In this document: one piece after another, positions 22,172 through 33,089 of the stretch
How positions within the stretch are numbered: the stretch's first letter is position 1
Layout: each line of letters begins with the position of its first letter
Source of the DNA: Colocasia esculenta
Lineage: Eukaryota; Streptophyta; Magnoliopsida; Alismatales; Araceae
Direction: 5' to 3'
Assembly: GCA_014218235.1 (NCBI GenBank)
Contig: CM024760.1
Span: 68,140,961-68,204,960, forward strand
Length of the DNA stretch: 64,000 nt
Translations under genes and position numbers: made by a program
The notes under the pieces: model-generated
Told to the model about the DNA's origin: nothing
The model's database searches: none
Seen by the model: the letters and a program-made list of their open reading frames with translations, nothing else

Positions 22172-24950
22172 ATGCCTTCTCATTGTCCTTCATCCTTGAA
22201 CCGAGCACCTCCTTCTCACGTAAGTACAACATTTCTTACATTTTATAAAACTCTTAATCATAGTTAAAAATTTAACAGTAAAAGGTCTACTAAATAATGC
22301 TTGATAACACAAAAAGAGAATGTCCAGGTAGAGTAAACCTATGAGTATCATCCATCTTTTTATTTCCTGCATAATAAAGGGAAAGGTGAAATGAGAATCT
22401 TGAAAGTTGAAACAACTAGAATATGGTAATTTAGTTAGTAATCAATATGTTCCACTGACTAATCAGTACTACAGTTAAAAGGAATCTAGAAGGATATGTG
22501 GGGTTTTGATTGAAAATGAAAAGAAGATAATGCAGAGGGACCATTTAATTTAGTTAGTTTACCATAAAGCAGAATATAGTAACATAACATATCGGATCAT
22601 CATCTTTTTTAATAGAAGTTGTAGTTTCATTTGTTATTTCCACCCATGGTACTGTTATAGATAAGCCGGCTTTCTTTGCTAGGTCTTCTGATCTTTAATG
22701 CTAATCTGGCACTAGATGAGAAGTTGTCTGTGGGCATATATTATCTTCTGCGGATTCTATGACTAATATATAGAAATAAATGCATGTAAAGGATTAGGGT
22801 TCAAGGGAAGGTCAAAATGCTCTATCAAAGATTACACAAGTTGAAATGGTGATGAAGCAGTCATCATGGAATTACTACTGAATAAGTTGCGAATAGACAT
22901 ACTGGTCAATCGATATCATTTTTACTTAATCTAAGTTACTTGATCCAACAGTCTTCTGCATCAACTCTGAAGCTCAAAATATTTCTACAACTTGACACCT
23001 ATGATGCACAATAAATTAAATCTAAATACTAACAAATAAAGTCTTTGATATCAAATTAGAAGGCTAATTTAATGGGTAAAGTAACCTAACAAAAGTGAAA
23101 TATGCCAAATCAGAACTCCTTGAATGAAACAGAAATTAATTGTAAGACTGTCAAATATACATCACAACAAGATATTGTCCCTGGGTTTAGTCCCACTTAG
23201 AAACTTCTGCACAGTTTCCAGTATATTTTCATCAACAATTCAGATAGGACAACGAACTATAATGTGTTCATAACCTCCTACTTTCTTCTCCAATTCATTG
23301 TTAATATATGTTAATTCCAATAGTTAACATTTCAGAAGTCATGAAACAGAACATATAACTATATGTTTGGATTAATTAAATAATACATCCAAGAAGTTAG
23401 GAAAACTTAGTTTATCTCATGATCATTTGATAGAAGTACGTTTCAACCCAAAAAACAAGTTATTATCAAAGAAATAACAACATAAAAATTTTGAAAAGAT
23501 AATACATCATCCATAGGCATCATAAAAGTGGTCATTCTTAAGGTCTAGGAAGGCAAGAAATGCAAAAAATGCAAGCTATGTCAAATGGTGAATTTTAATC
23601 ACAACATAAATGAGGAAAACAAAATGCTAGAACAATTTAACCTAGTGATCCTACTCACATTCAGACCTCATGAGCTACAAAGCATGCTTCTGTCAAACTT
23701 GGCAGTTGCAAATTGGATAAGTTGAATCCATGTTTAATCCTTAATTTGCTTCGGTTCATATTTAATGAGGTAATCTTACTCTCCCACTGAAAGGTTAAAA
23801 CAAAGTACAACATCATGTATGCTAGGTATGGAGAATGAACCCGCAAAGAAGAACAGCTATGAATATTTACCAACAGAAAAAACTCTTGCATAAATCGAAT
23901 GAGAGAAGATCATCCAAAGCTGATGGACAGGATTCCAACACCAAGTCACAAATACTGTCAACACTTAAGAATCGATGTCAAATTCTATAGGAAAATGGAT
24001 TAACAAGGTTACAGGCAAAGAAAGGCATGAAAGAACACATCGATGGGCACACTGATATTGGTTGTACTGAAATCCAAGACTCCAGATAAACATATATCAG
24101 ACATAAGGTGCCGAATCTTAATGTAGAATGAGACTTGGTTTAAAAAAAAAACAGAGGACAACAAATCAATCCAAATATGCGTCAGCCTTTTATGGGAGAA
24201 TGGGTGGTTTGTAGGAAACTAAGTCTCCCAAGTTTGTGCATAAAATGGAAGATAAAATGTCCATATCAGACATAAGGTGCCGAAGGTAGATAACCTCATA
24301 AGTGCTATTTGTAGCATTATATGTACAAAAAAAGTTTGTATCACATAACTCTGTACATTTTTTGTTCCATTCGTCACATGACTTCAAATAATGACAGCAT
24401 TTTTTGATGGAATGATCTCATTATCTGTCTATATCTCATAGCCTTATGCATTTATTTGAAAGATCTCTATTCCTATGTTAACATGTGCTGCCTAGAATTT
24501 CATGCTTCAATTTTTTTTTATCTTACTGACTGCCTTCTACTGTTTTAAGTGCATATGTGAAAGGAGCTACTTTCAGTGTCATTTATGGCATAACACCAAG
24601 TTGATTTTTTTTTTATGATAATTCCATTGGGGTGTGTGTGACATATTTGAATCGTTTAATAATTGTACGGTGGGTTTTGTTGGGTTAGATACTAGTTCTT
24701 TTTTATTTTGAATGGATGAAGGAACTGGCAGTACACATTCTTGTGTACTAATTATGAGTATTTAGTTTGTGGAAAAATAAAACATAAATGGTTGTCTCTA
24801 TATAATTTGGTCTTCGTTTGGGAAATCATGTTTTGTCTGCCTGCTGCTATGCCTGGCTTTAGGATGTCATAGCTTAACATTATGTTTTTCAGATCTTGTC
24901 TTCATCTATCTACGAAGATATTACCAATGACCTCAGGGATTATTAACTAT
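22172..24950. other. AT-rich DNA without recognisable gene
   Basis: No protein family, LTR or RNA gene was recognised. Presumably part of it is the 3' end of the CACTA element, but no CACTA-type terminus could be identified. The only structure noted is a direct repeat of about 22 bp, ATATCAGACATAAGGTGCCGAA, present twice about 170 bp apart (near 24094 and 24263). Confidence 0.5.
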
Positions 24951-25001
24951 TACTGCTTCACGTTTAGTAGCTTGGACAAACAAGTACTCTTGGGGATGAA
25001 G

Positions 25002-25052
25002 TTTGGGAATGAGGATAATACTTATTTCTGGGATGATAAATGGTTACGGATT
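25002..25052 (+). pseudogene. Possible LINE ORF2 fragment
   Basis: A short stretch reads FGNEDNTYFWDDKWLR, resembling the G-x-G/E-N-T-x-F-W-x-D-K-W motif found between reverse transcriptase and zf-RVT in plant L1-type ORF2. The surrounding sequence to about 25770 is open in places but not recognised. It lies on the opposite strand to the large LINE to the right. This could be a remnant of a second LINE or a chance match. Confidence 0.3.
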
Positions 25053-25974
25053 GAATATTGATTCAAGAAAAAGTTCAGTTTGGCTAATACATAAATGGGC
25101 AGGGAGGGTGAAAGTATTGCTATCAGATGCAAGGGACTTAGGTAAATGGTTTCTATGTAGATCCACTTTACAGCTCAAATTGCTTGCAATTCAATTTCTT
25201 CTTGCTTAATTGCACAAGAAAAATAGGTGTTCCATTGTCTCTTCCTGTTCCATACACAAAGGAAATATTATGCTAATGTTCGTACTTATTCTGGCCGATC
25301 TCATATAAGTTGGAAGAGAGTTAGTTAAAGCTCTTCAAATAAACATAGTTACTTTGGGGGGGATTTCCTTGGTGAGATTTGGGTGCCTTGTTAGCATCCT
25401 TGGGGAATTTTTGCCTTAATACCTTCATTTGAAATTGGGATTCTACTGAGATACTCATTTTCTTAAGACCCTTATGCATCATCTAGTTAGAACAAAACTT
25501 TTTATTCCTAACGTTTTACTTATTGCTCACTATGCCCTACTAATTGAACATTTAGGAATTAGGACTAAGAGTCGGATTCTTTCTATTCCTAATAGTTCGT
25601 TTGTTTTGAATTTCTATTTGTTCCGAATTCTTATTTGTTGTGGTGATGGAATAGTTGGATGGTTCTCGATGCCTTTGACAAGCAAAATTTTGAATCTCAA
25701 TGTCCTTTTAATGTTTACTACTGCTTCTCTATCTAAAAAGAGGACATCAAGAATATTTTAATGATCCATCACAACAGTTATATGTCATTTTGGGAGTCCA
25801 TGGGAAGTGAGAAGCTCACCAGTGGTAGATAGTTGCAAGCGTTCAAGAAGAACATGATGTCATCAGCCACAGAAATAATAGTCATGTTACTGAACTATAA
25901 GATTGAAAAAAGATCTGCCCACACTTAAGTGGTGGTGTCACCACGAAAGAAGAGGTGAAGGGCACTTTCCACTT

Positions 25975-26852
25975 GAGGATCTAAACAACAAGAACATCTA
26001 GAGCAGTAGGGGACACCCTTGCCTTAATTGTTTCATCCACTGGGAGAGAATTAAACATCAACCTCCATGTAAGGATAGACCATTTGAGGGGAAAGCAAGG
26101 AGACCATAGGACTGTCCAAGTATAGGAAGCATTGGGTTGTAGGATTCTGCGGAATGATCTTGTGGAGAAATCGCCATTGGAGGTGGGGCACCAAATCCAT
26201 GTGTTCTTGCTATCATTTGTAGTTAAGAATTGTGTCAAAAGGTTCCTGGGGCAGTGGCTAATAGCCATCTGGAGATGAGTGCCCTGTGGGTCACTAAAAG
26301 CCTACTGGATGGAGCAAAGTTTCCCACACAGCTGCAGGGATATAAGTCTTTAACAGAGCTTTTCCTATCCAAGTATCAAACCAGAAATATGCATTGAGTT
26401 GTGGTCCAAAATTATGATTCTGTGATTTTTTTGGAAGAGATAGGCTACTTGCTGCCAGAGCCTTCTGTCCACTGCTGTCATAAAGGGGAAGTGTGCCTCT
26501 GAATAGTGACAGTTGAATAGGTGCTTTCCTCTGAAGAACCAAGCTCACAAGGAGTTGGTAGAGAGTTCCCTCCAAAGCATTTTAGTTCTGAATGCCAATT
26601 GCATTTGGTGCAGGTTAGAATGCCCAGCACCCCATAGTCCTTGGGCTTACAGATAGACTTCCAACTCTTCCAATGTCTCTTGGGGGAGCCTTCATAAGAA
26701 CCCCAAAAAAAATAGCTAAGATTCTGTGGAATGCTTGCATAACAGTGACCGGAGTAGACAGAATAGTCATTAAACATGTTGGATGAGAATGAGCCTTCTC
26801 CCAGACGAAAGGAATTCAGTTTTCCATTATTGCAATTTGGTGGTTATCTTGG
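25975..26852 (-). pseudogene. LINE ORF2, post-RT and zf-RVT part
   Basis: Right after the solo LTR the frame continues with KITTKLQ and then a degraded ISP-type segment (IQHVLMTILSTPVTVMQAF), with several frame changes. Further on come LNAYFWFDTWIG and the zf-RVT signature WCPTSNGDFSTRSFRRIL followed by WSILTWRLMFNSLPVDETIKAR. The cysteine-rich end is lost through a stop and frameshift near 25981. In plant L1 elements this region follows the polymerase and ends ORF2. Several frames must be joined to read it, so it is clearly non-functional. Confidence 0.75.
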
Positions 26853-27994
26853 TGAAAGGATCTAGACTATGACTAGCCCTAGAGGGGGGGTGAATAGGGC
26901 TTGAAAACTTTGTCTTGAATGGACAACGGAAACTAATGCAGAAATGATAACGAATGCAAAACAAAGAGAACTGAGAGAGAAGAAGAAAGCAAGCACACGA
27001 AGACACGCAGATTTATCCTGGTTCGGTAAGACCCCCGTTGGTCTACCTACGTCCAGTCCTCACCAACACGGTGAGATTTCCCTTACTAAGAGATGAACAC
27101 AACCGCTGGTTGAAACGGTGCCCAGCTCACCAACAAATCGCTAGTTAGCCCGGTGCCTAGCTCACCAATACACAACTAGTTGATGCGGTGCCTAGCTCAC
27201 CCAACACAATAAGGAACTGAAAGAGATAATGATAAACAAGCAAACTCAATGCCAAGCTCGGGAGGATGATCTTCAGATGTTGATGAAGCTCAGATGAAGC
27301 AAAAGATCTCCTCAAAAAGATGCCTTCTACAAGGATGCTGCAGATGGAAGCTTTAGAAGGCTGAAAAAGCTTGGAGAAGAAGCTTGAGATGAAACTCTTG
27401 AAGGAGGCACACTTCTCCACGAAATTCCCTTGCCTAGGGTTTCCCCCAGGTGTCCTTTTTATACCCCTTCCACAAAGGTAGCCGTTTGAGAGAAGGTGGA
27501 AAGTGGTCTTGGTCAAAAAGGTGTTCAAAAAGCACTTTTCAGAAGTTCTGCAACCCGGGGTCGACTCCCACTTTAGCTGGGGTCGACTCCATAAGAGTCA
27601 GGGTCGACTCCAGAACAAACTGGGGGTCGACTCCCTTTGGAGAAAACTGCTTCTGTTGAACTGAGGTCGACTCCCTTGAAGAGCTGGGGTCGACTCTGAA
27701 AAACTGAGTATTTCTGGGGTCGACTCCTGCAAAACCAGGTCGACTCTGCATCACTTGCATGACAGATTTTTTTAACTGGGGTCGACTCCCTTGAAGAGCT
27801 GGGGTCGACCCTGAAAAACTGAGCTTTTTAGGGGTCGACTCCTGCAAACACCAGGGTCGACTCCTACACAAAACATCCCCTTTTTGAAAGTCTTCTTGCC
27901 TTGTAAGGTACCCTATTTTCTGCATTCAACTTGCAAACTTGTTAACAAACATAACAAGTGTTTTGTAATCATCAAAATTCAAAGGGATCCAACA
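26853..27994 (-). mobile_element. Solo LTR of a SIRE-like Copia element
   Basis: In + orientation it starts TGAAAGGATCTAG and ends GGGATCCAACA, so on the minus strand it runs from TGTTGGATCCC to CCTTTCA. It is flanked by CTTGG (26848-26852) and CTTGC (27995-27999), one mismatch from a perfect 5-bp duplication. Removing it rejoins the LINE frame (FSNVI to KITTKL). A block with CTATTCACCCCCCCTCTAG and, further in, GAACCAGGATAAAT on the minus strand also occurs near the end of the Copia LTR at 59673-61567, which supports the family assignment. No internal domain remains. Confidence 0.88.
27548..27870 (-). repeat. GGGGTCGACTCC minisatellite inside the solo LTR
   Basis: About a dozen copies of GGGGTCGACTCC (SalI-type palindrome GTCGAC) are spaced by 10-25 bp of variable sequence. 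A longer period is visible: a segment with TTGAAGAGCTGGGGTCGAC and CTGAAAAACTGAG occurs twice. This is an LTR-internal minisatellite. The regular core with variable spacers can look like a CRISPR array but is too irregular, and this is plant DNA. Confidence 0.88.
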
Positions 27995-28057
27995 CTTGCA
28001 TATGACATTGGAAAAATAAGTGGGTTTCAGCCTGTCTGAATAAATGGGTACTCCAAA

Positions 28058-29300
28058 CTATTTGGTTGGCAATGTAGCTCTGACAAAACCAGTGGTGTTT
28101 TGGATTTTCTGAAGGGGACCCACAGAAGCATCTTTGGATATAATGAAGGAGCTCTTCTGTTTGTTAATTAGCTGGCCAGATGCATCCTCATAACTCTTGA
28201 GGAAATTAGTAAGTCTTTTCAGGTGCCTTACAGAGGCATTAGAGAAGATGAGGGTATCATCGGAAAAAAAGCATATGTGACACTGCCGGGGATCTAGCAT
28301 TTGTTTGATACCATCCCCCACTGTTGTGATGAAACATGTAAGTAAGACCACGGCTGAGAGCTTCTTCAGCAACGATGAAGAGTGCCGGGGCCGCCGGGTC
28401 CCCTTGCCTGAGACCTCTAGTTGATTTGAAAAAACCATGAGTCTTGCCATTTAGAAGGACTGAAAACTAGCAGTTTGAAAGGAGGGGTTCAATAATAGAG
28501 ATAGCTTGGATAGAAAATCCAAACCATCTGAGGGCAGCTTAAAGGAAATTTCACTCCATTTTATCATAGGCCTTGACCATATCCAATTTAAAAATAACAT
28601 TACTCCCCCTGCATTGCCTTTGAAGATGTCGAATCATTTCCTTAGTCAGGAGAATATTTTCGGCAATGTTCCTCCCTTTGATAAAAGCTCCTTGCTCCAC
28701 AGAGTTCAGCGTGGGAGGCAGGCTACCAATTCTGTCAGTGATTACCCTCGAATTAATTTTATAGAAAAAATTGGACAAACTTATAGGTCTGAAATCTGAG
28801 CACTTCCTGGGCTTGTCAAACTTACGAATGAGAGTTATGAGGGATGAAGTGAAATCTGTGGGCATGGAGTGCCCACAGAAGTATAAAGTATACCTGTACT
28901 GTATTAGTGACATCAGTCTGGATGAAATCCCAATAGGCCTGAAAGAAGTGTCCAGAAAAACCATCAGGTCCTGGGGCACTGTCCGGGTTCATACTAAAGA
29001 GCACATCTTTGATTTCAGAAGCAATAGGCATGGCACAAAACATGTTGTTGTCTCTGTCATACAAGAGGGTGTGGATGTGCTACAGAATATCAGAATTAAT
29101 TTGATGCTTTGTTGAGGTGAAGGCTTTAGAAAAGTGTTCCACAAACATACTAGCAATTTCATCATCCCCATCCATAGGAGAGCCATCATCTATGTATAAT
29201 TTAGAGACTATGTTGCGTCTCCTTTGAGATAAAGGATAAGCATGGAAGAACTTAGTGTTCTTGTCACCATCTTTAAGCCATTTAATTCTTGATTTCTGTC
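28058..29300 (-). pseudogene. LINE ORF2, reverse transcriptase domain
   Basis: Reading leftwards: RQKSRIKWLKDGDKNT-type linker, SMNPDSAPGPDGFSGHFFQAYW, SLITLIRKFDKPRKCSDFRPISL, FIKGRNIAENILL, FKLDMVKAYDKMEW (first catalytic Asp), GLRQGDP, and FSDDTLIFSNAS (the usual Y/F-x-DD box) followed by KQKSSFIISK. All major L1-type RT motifs are present, including the Asp pair. Frames change several times (near 28980, 28550 and 28450), and a TAG replaces the expected Trp in KF-RQKS near 29302. The enzyme normally copies LINE RNA at the nicked target. Confidence 0.85.
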
Positions 29301-29301
29301 T

Positions 29302-30280
29302 CTAAAATTTTTCTTCCTGAGCAAGGTTGTATTCAAGATTGTCTTTGGCCTGGAGGAAAGTACTATAGTTAGCCGTTGAAGGATCCCCATCATAAGCTTC
29401 CTGCACATTACTGAAAGAAGTTTCAGCAGCTTGGATGTTAAGAGACACATTGCCAAAAGTCTCCTTGTTCCATCTTCTGTAAAAGGCCTTCATGTGTTTC
29501 AGTTTTAGTGCCATGTTGAGCATTGGATTGGAGGAAACTGGCACCATTTTCCATGCAACAACAGAATCAAAAATGAAATTTTTATGGGAGCCCCACATAT
29601 GTTGAAAGGTGAACCTAGATGGGCCCTTCGCCTTTTCATTCGAAATGGAAATAAGCAGTGGGCAGTGGTCACTGCAAGATCTGGGCAAGTGTTGAACATG
29701 AACGACCGGGCAGAAAATTGCCCATTCGACATTGAAGAAAAGCCTGTCAATTCTGATCCAAATGCCATTGTGTTGCTGACCATTGAACCAAGTGTATTTA
29801 CTCCCCAGGTACCCAACATCTTGCAGCCCAGAGGCAGAGACACAAGCTTGGAAGTCTATCATAGATCTAGAATAAATCCTCCTCCCACTTTTCTTTTCAT
29901 TGAGATCCAAGTAGCAATTGAAGTCACCTCCGATGAGCCATGGTTTGGAACACGATGCAGATAAGTCCATAATGTAGTCCTAGAGAGGCCTTCTTTCATT
30001 CACAAAGTAGTTGGCATTCACCACAGTTAAGTAGAAAGTTTTATAGGAAGTAAAGGAGAATAAAATAGTAGTGTACTGGTCTGCTATAGCAGTCATCAAA
30101 ATTTGTACATCTTTCTCCCAAAAAAACCAAATGAGAGCATTTTCAATAGCATTTGCAATACTAGAGGATATATGTAGTTTTTTCCTATACCTTTCTATAG
30201 AAGAAGGGACCTGTTTAGGTTCGATAATAGCAATTATATGTAACTTGTGCTGACGCTTCAATAACTTCAATCTTCCGATG
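29302..30280 (-). pseudogene. LINE ORF2, endonuclease domain
   Basis: One frame runs from IGRLKLLKRQHKLHIIAIIEPK through PWLIGGDFNCYLDLNEKKSG, YTWFNGQQHNGIWIRIDR and SDHCPLLISI, which are hallmarks of the apurinic-type endonuclease of L1 elements (E in IEPK, GGDFN, DR, SDH). This enzyme nicks the target DNA. A single in-frame TAG near 29980 sits where LWDYI is expected (TGG to TAG). The N-terminal residues before IGR, including the usual WNCRG motif, are cut off by the insertion beginning at 30286. Confidence 0.87.
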
Positions 30281-30285
30281 GACTG

Positions 30286-33084
30286 TGTAGTGCCCTAGAT
30301 TTTTTTTGCTGGATTGAATGATGCAATCGTGTATGTGTTTTCTGCATGTAACAGTATACTGTAACTTTTATGAACTTGACGTCAAGATTTACTAACGTTG
30401 ACTACAGTTAACGGCATGATCGATTGCCGTCTACTGTCTGTTAATGATAGGGGATTGTGCCGTTTATAATTTTTTGGAATATTTGGTTTTTCAGGCAAAT
30501 AGTTTGACGACATGATCGATGGACATCAACTTCATGGTCGACGACAACATATGTTGGCGTTAACCTGACTTGCTAGTTTTTTTGTTACCGTTCCGGGGAG
30601 AAAATGTCGATTGTTTCCAAAGCATTTAATGGGAAGATCGGGGCATTTTTAGTTCAAAGGTCAGGATTGAAGCTTAGATGGTCTGTAGGAGTCCTTATAA
30701 GACCCCGATTTAGCCTTTGGGAAAGGGTTTTTGTGCTGTCTCGAAGGTGAGAAAAGAGGGCCGAAGGAAGGGTTGCAGTGCGGTGTTCGTGCAATCTGAA
30801 GCCAACTGAACCAAGGGAGAACAACAAGGACCATGAACAAAAGGTTCTCTAGTAGTGGTTGCAGTCTTGGAGGTCGGATCGAGAGTCTGAAGACAGTGGA
30901 AAAGGGCTGCCTTGTGTCCAAGGCGAGCATCTTCAAAACTTTACCCGTGACTCCAGAAGGAGGGTTAGAGGCAAGTAGCATGGGTAAATGGTTTAGGATA
31001 CTATATCTAGAGATTTATCATTTTTACGGATTTTTAAACCCATGAAATAAAACGTAGGAAGGGGTTAAAGTTCTGTCATTTCATGTGGGGTTTTTTGAGT
31101 TTTTGGTCAGATGAACTAAACGTCAACATCGACTGTCGTTTAATTCATGTAAACGTCAAGTCTTTGGATGCCTATATATATTAATGGCGCTATGTGCCGC
31201 CGTCAACTGATATTAACGACATGGTATGCTGTCGTTTAGTATGTTGACATTAACTTGTGTAAACGGTAGCATACCTTATCGTTAAGTTCATCAGTGTTGT
31301 TTTCTACCAGATTCTCATTCTGTGTATATTCTGTGAACTATGCATGTGTAGAACTTTCGGTTAGGCTCTATTATGTAAGATTTTTATTGTTATGAAACAG
31401 GAAAATCATGGCAGTGATATATGGATCATGCATGGATGTTTTAAAGAATTTTCTTAATCAAGTAAATAGAGAATGAAATAGTTGCAAGCTTGATCCATGT
31501 TGTGATGTTTTATTGAGAATTGTACTGCTGATTGGATTGAATTACAAACCCATTGTGCTCAGGTTTTACACAGTAATTGTATGATTCTTTTACTGTTGTA
31601 CCATGCTAAGTAGTTTAAGTTTATGAAAATTAATCATAAGAAATGATACAGAAATAAGAAAATTATGAAAATTTATATGTTGAAGCATGATTAGAAATGG
31701 AATTTATGCCAAATGTTCGGAAATTTTAGAGCACTGTATGCACTGTTATGATTTTTTGAATGGTAAAAATATGCATAGAAATCAATTAATGGAGAAAAGA
31801 GTATGAATATAAACCATGATGAAATCAGTAAAAGTAGTGTCATGATTAGGTTACTATTGTACAGTAGAATAATGACTTTAGAAATGAGAAAATATATTAT
31901 GTAATCTTGCATTATAGTTTTTCTAATTATGCATGAATTTATAAATTGCATGATGTAATTTCATAATTGTATGAAAACATGTATATTATAATTCTGAAAT
32001 GATATGGCCAATAAGACATTGTTATTATAGAGATACCTACATGGAACTACACCATGGAATGCCCCTATGGTAATGGCTCACCTACATGAATCCATGAATG
32101 GGCAACGGATTGAAATCTTGGAGGTAGACATGTTCTACTGGTTAAGGTGGGAAGGACTTTTCCCAGTATTGCGCAATAACTAAGACTTTATCACTGTTTT
32201 GCCTAGGTGATAAGTAAATGTTTCTCTACATGATCTCTATTAATAGTGGGGCTATGTCTTGGCAACTATTTCCACCTGACAAATGAACTACATGCTACAT
32301 GATAAATGAACTACATGATACATGATAAATGAACTACTTGCTACATGCTAATTGACTACATGAAACATGATATGGCCTACATGCTACATTATGTTAAATA
32401 CTTGTTATAAGATTTTGACTATATGCCATGCCACATGCAAATGTTTAATGCTTTGTTTTATTATGTGATGAAATCCACATGTTATATGAAATTGTCTTAT
32501 TTACATGATAAGTTATCATCCTATGTAAAGTGAATGCTAAACGAACTAGTGCATGTTGATAGGGAGAGCTATATGGTATCAAGGAAAAGAAAGGGAATAT
32601 GCTATAATATTTTTAAATTTAGTATATGATAAATATTGAATTGTCTTTCCTTGTTGCTTGTTGGGTCTAGTAGACTCACACTTGATTAACATTTCAGTAG
32701 AGACTGAGGATACCGAGGAGTTAGTACACTCTGACTCGGAGCGTGAGGACGTGGAGGCCTAGTTCTTTTCTTTGAGTGTGTGTTTGAGAGAGACTATGTA
32801 TGTGAGAATAAGTTGTACTTTGAGCATTATGTTATTTGGACTTATGAATTGTTATAACTTTGGACTATTGTAGTTCTTCTTTTATGCTTTAGACTTGGTA
32901 TTTGGATACAACGTTGATTGAAAAAAATAAATTTCATATTCCATTGCAACTCGTTGAAATTTAAATTGTCATTTATGAATATCTCAATCTAAACCGATTA
33001 TTGTTGGATATTTTTCACTGTAATACCTCTATTGGATCTGATGTGAGTTGGTACAACTGTACCGGGTCCAAGAGGGGCGTTACA
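30286..33084 (+). mobile_element. Solo LTR of a chromovirus-like element (2799 bp)
   Basis: Starts TGTAGTGCCCTAG and ends GGGGCGTTACA, with the same 5 bp, GACTG, on both sides (30281-30285 and 33085-33089). Its end (GTTGGTACAACTGTACCGGG) resembles the end of the D/E-family LTR (GTTGGTATAACCGTAC), so it belongs to a related Del/Tekay-type family in the opposite orientation. It contains no gag or pol. Short inverted words such as GTTAACGGCATG and ATTGCCGTCTAC cluster at 30400-30560 and 31100-31290. It abuts element B exactly, with only the duplication between them. Confidence 0.85.
32275..32400. repeat. Short tandem repeat in solo LTR
   Basis: About five degenerate units of the type GAACTACATGCTACATGATAAAT, with variable ends. 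It lies in the AT-rich middle of the solo LTR and has no coding content. Confidence 0.65.
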
Positions 33085-33089
33085 GACTG

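Larger units (their letters stand above)
25900..30280 (-). mobile_element. L1-type LINE, degraded and interrupted
   Basis: Reading leftwards, ORF2 pieces occur in the correct order: apurinic endonuclease (30280-29302), reverse transcriptase (29300-28058), an inserted solo LTR, then the connecting part and zf-RVT region (26852-25975). The 5' side is cut at 30280 by the abutting insertions at 30286 and 33090, so ORF1 and the ORF2 start would lie beyond the window. The 3' end is not resolved: I could not place a poly-A tract or target duplication, and the left coordinate is approximate. It appears to be the oldest element of this cluster, since the others insert into it. Confidence 0.85.

Noticed and set aside
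27548..27870. Regularly spaced short repeats resembling a CRISPR array
   Set aside because: Spacing is variable, some spacers repeat, there are no cas genes, and the block lies inside a plant LTR.
29584..29964. 126-codon + strand open frame over the LINE endonuclease
   Set aside because: Antisense to a clear endonuclease domain and without own features.
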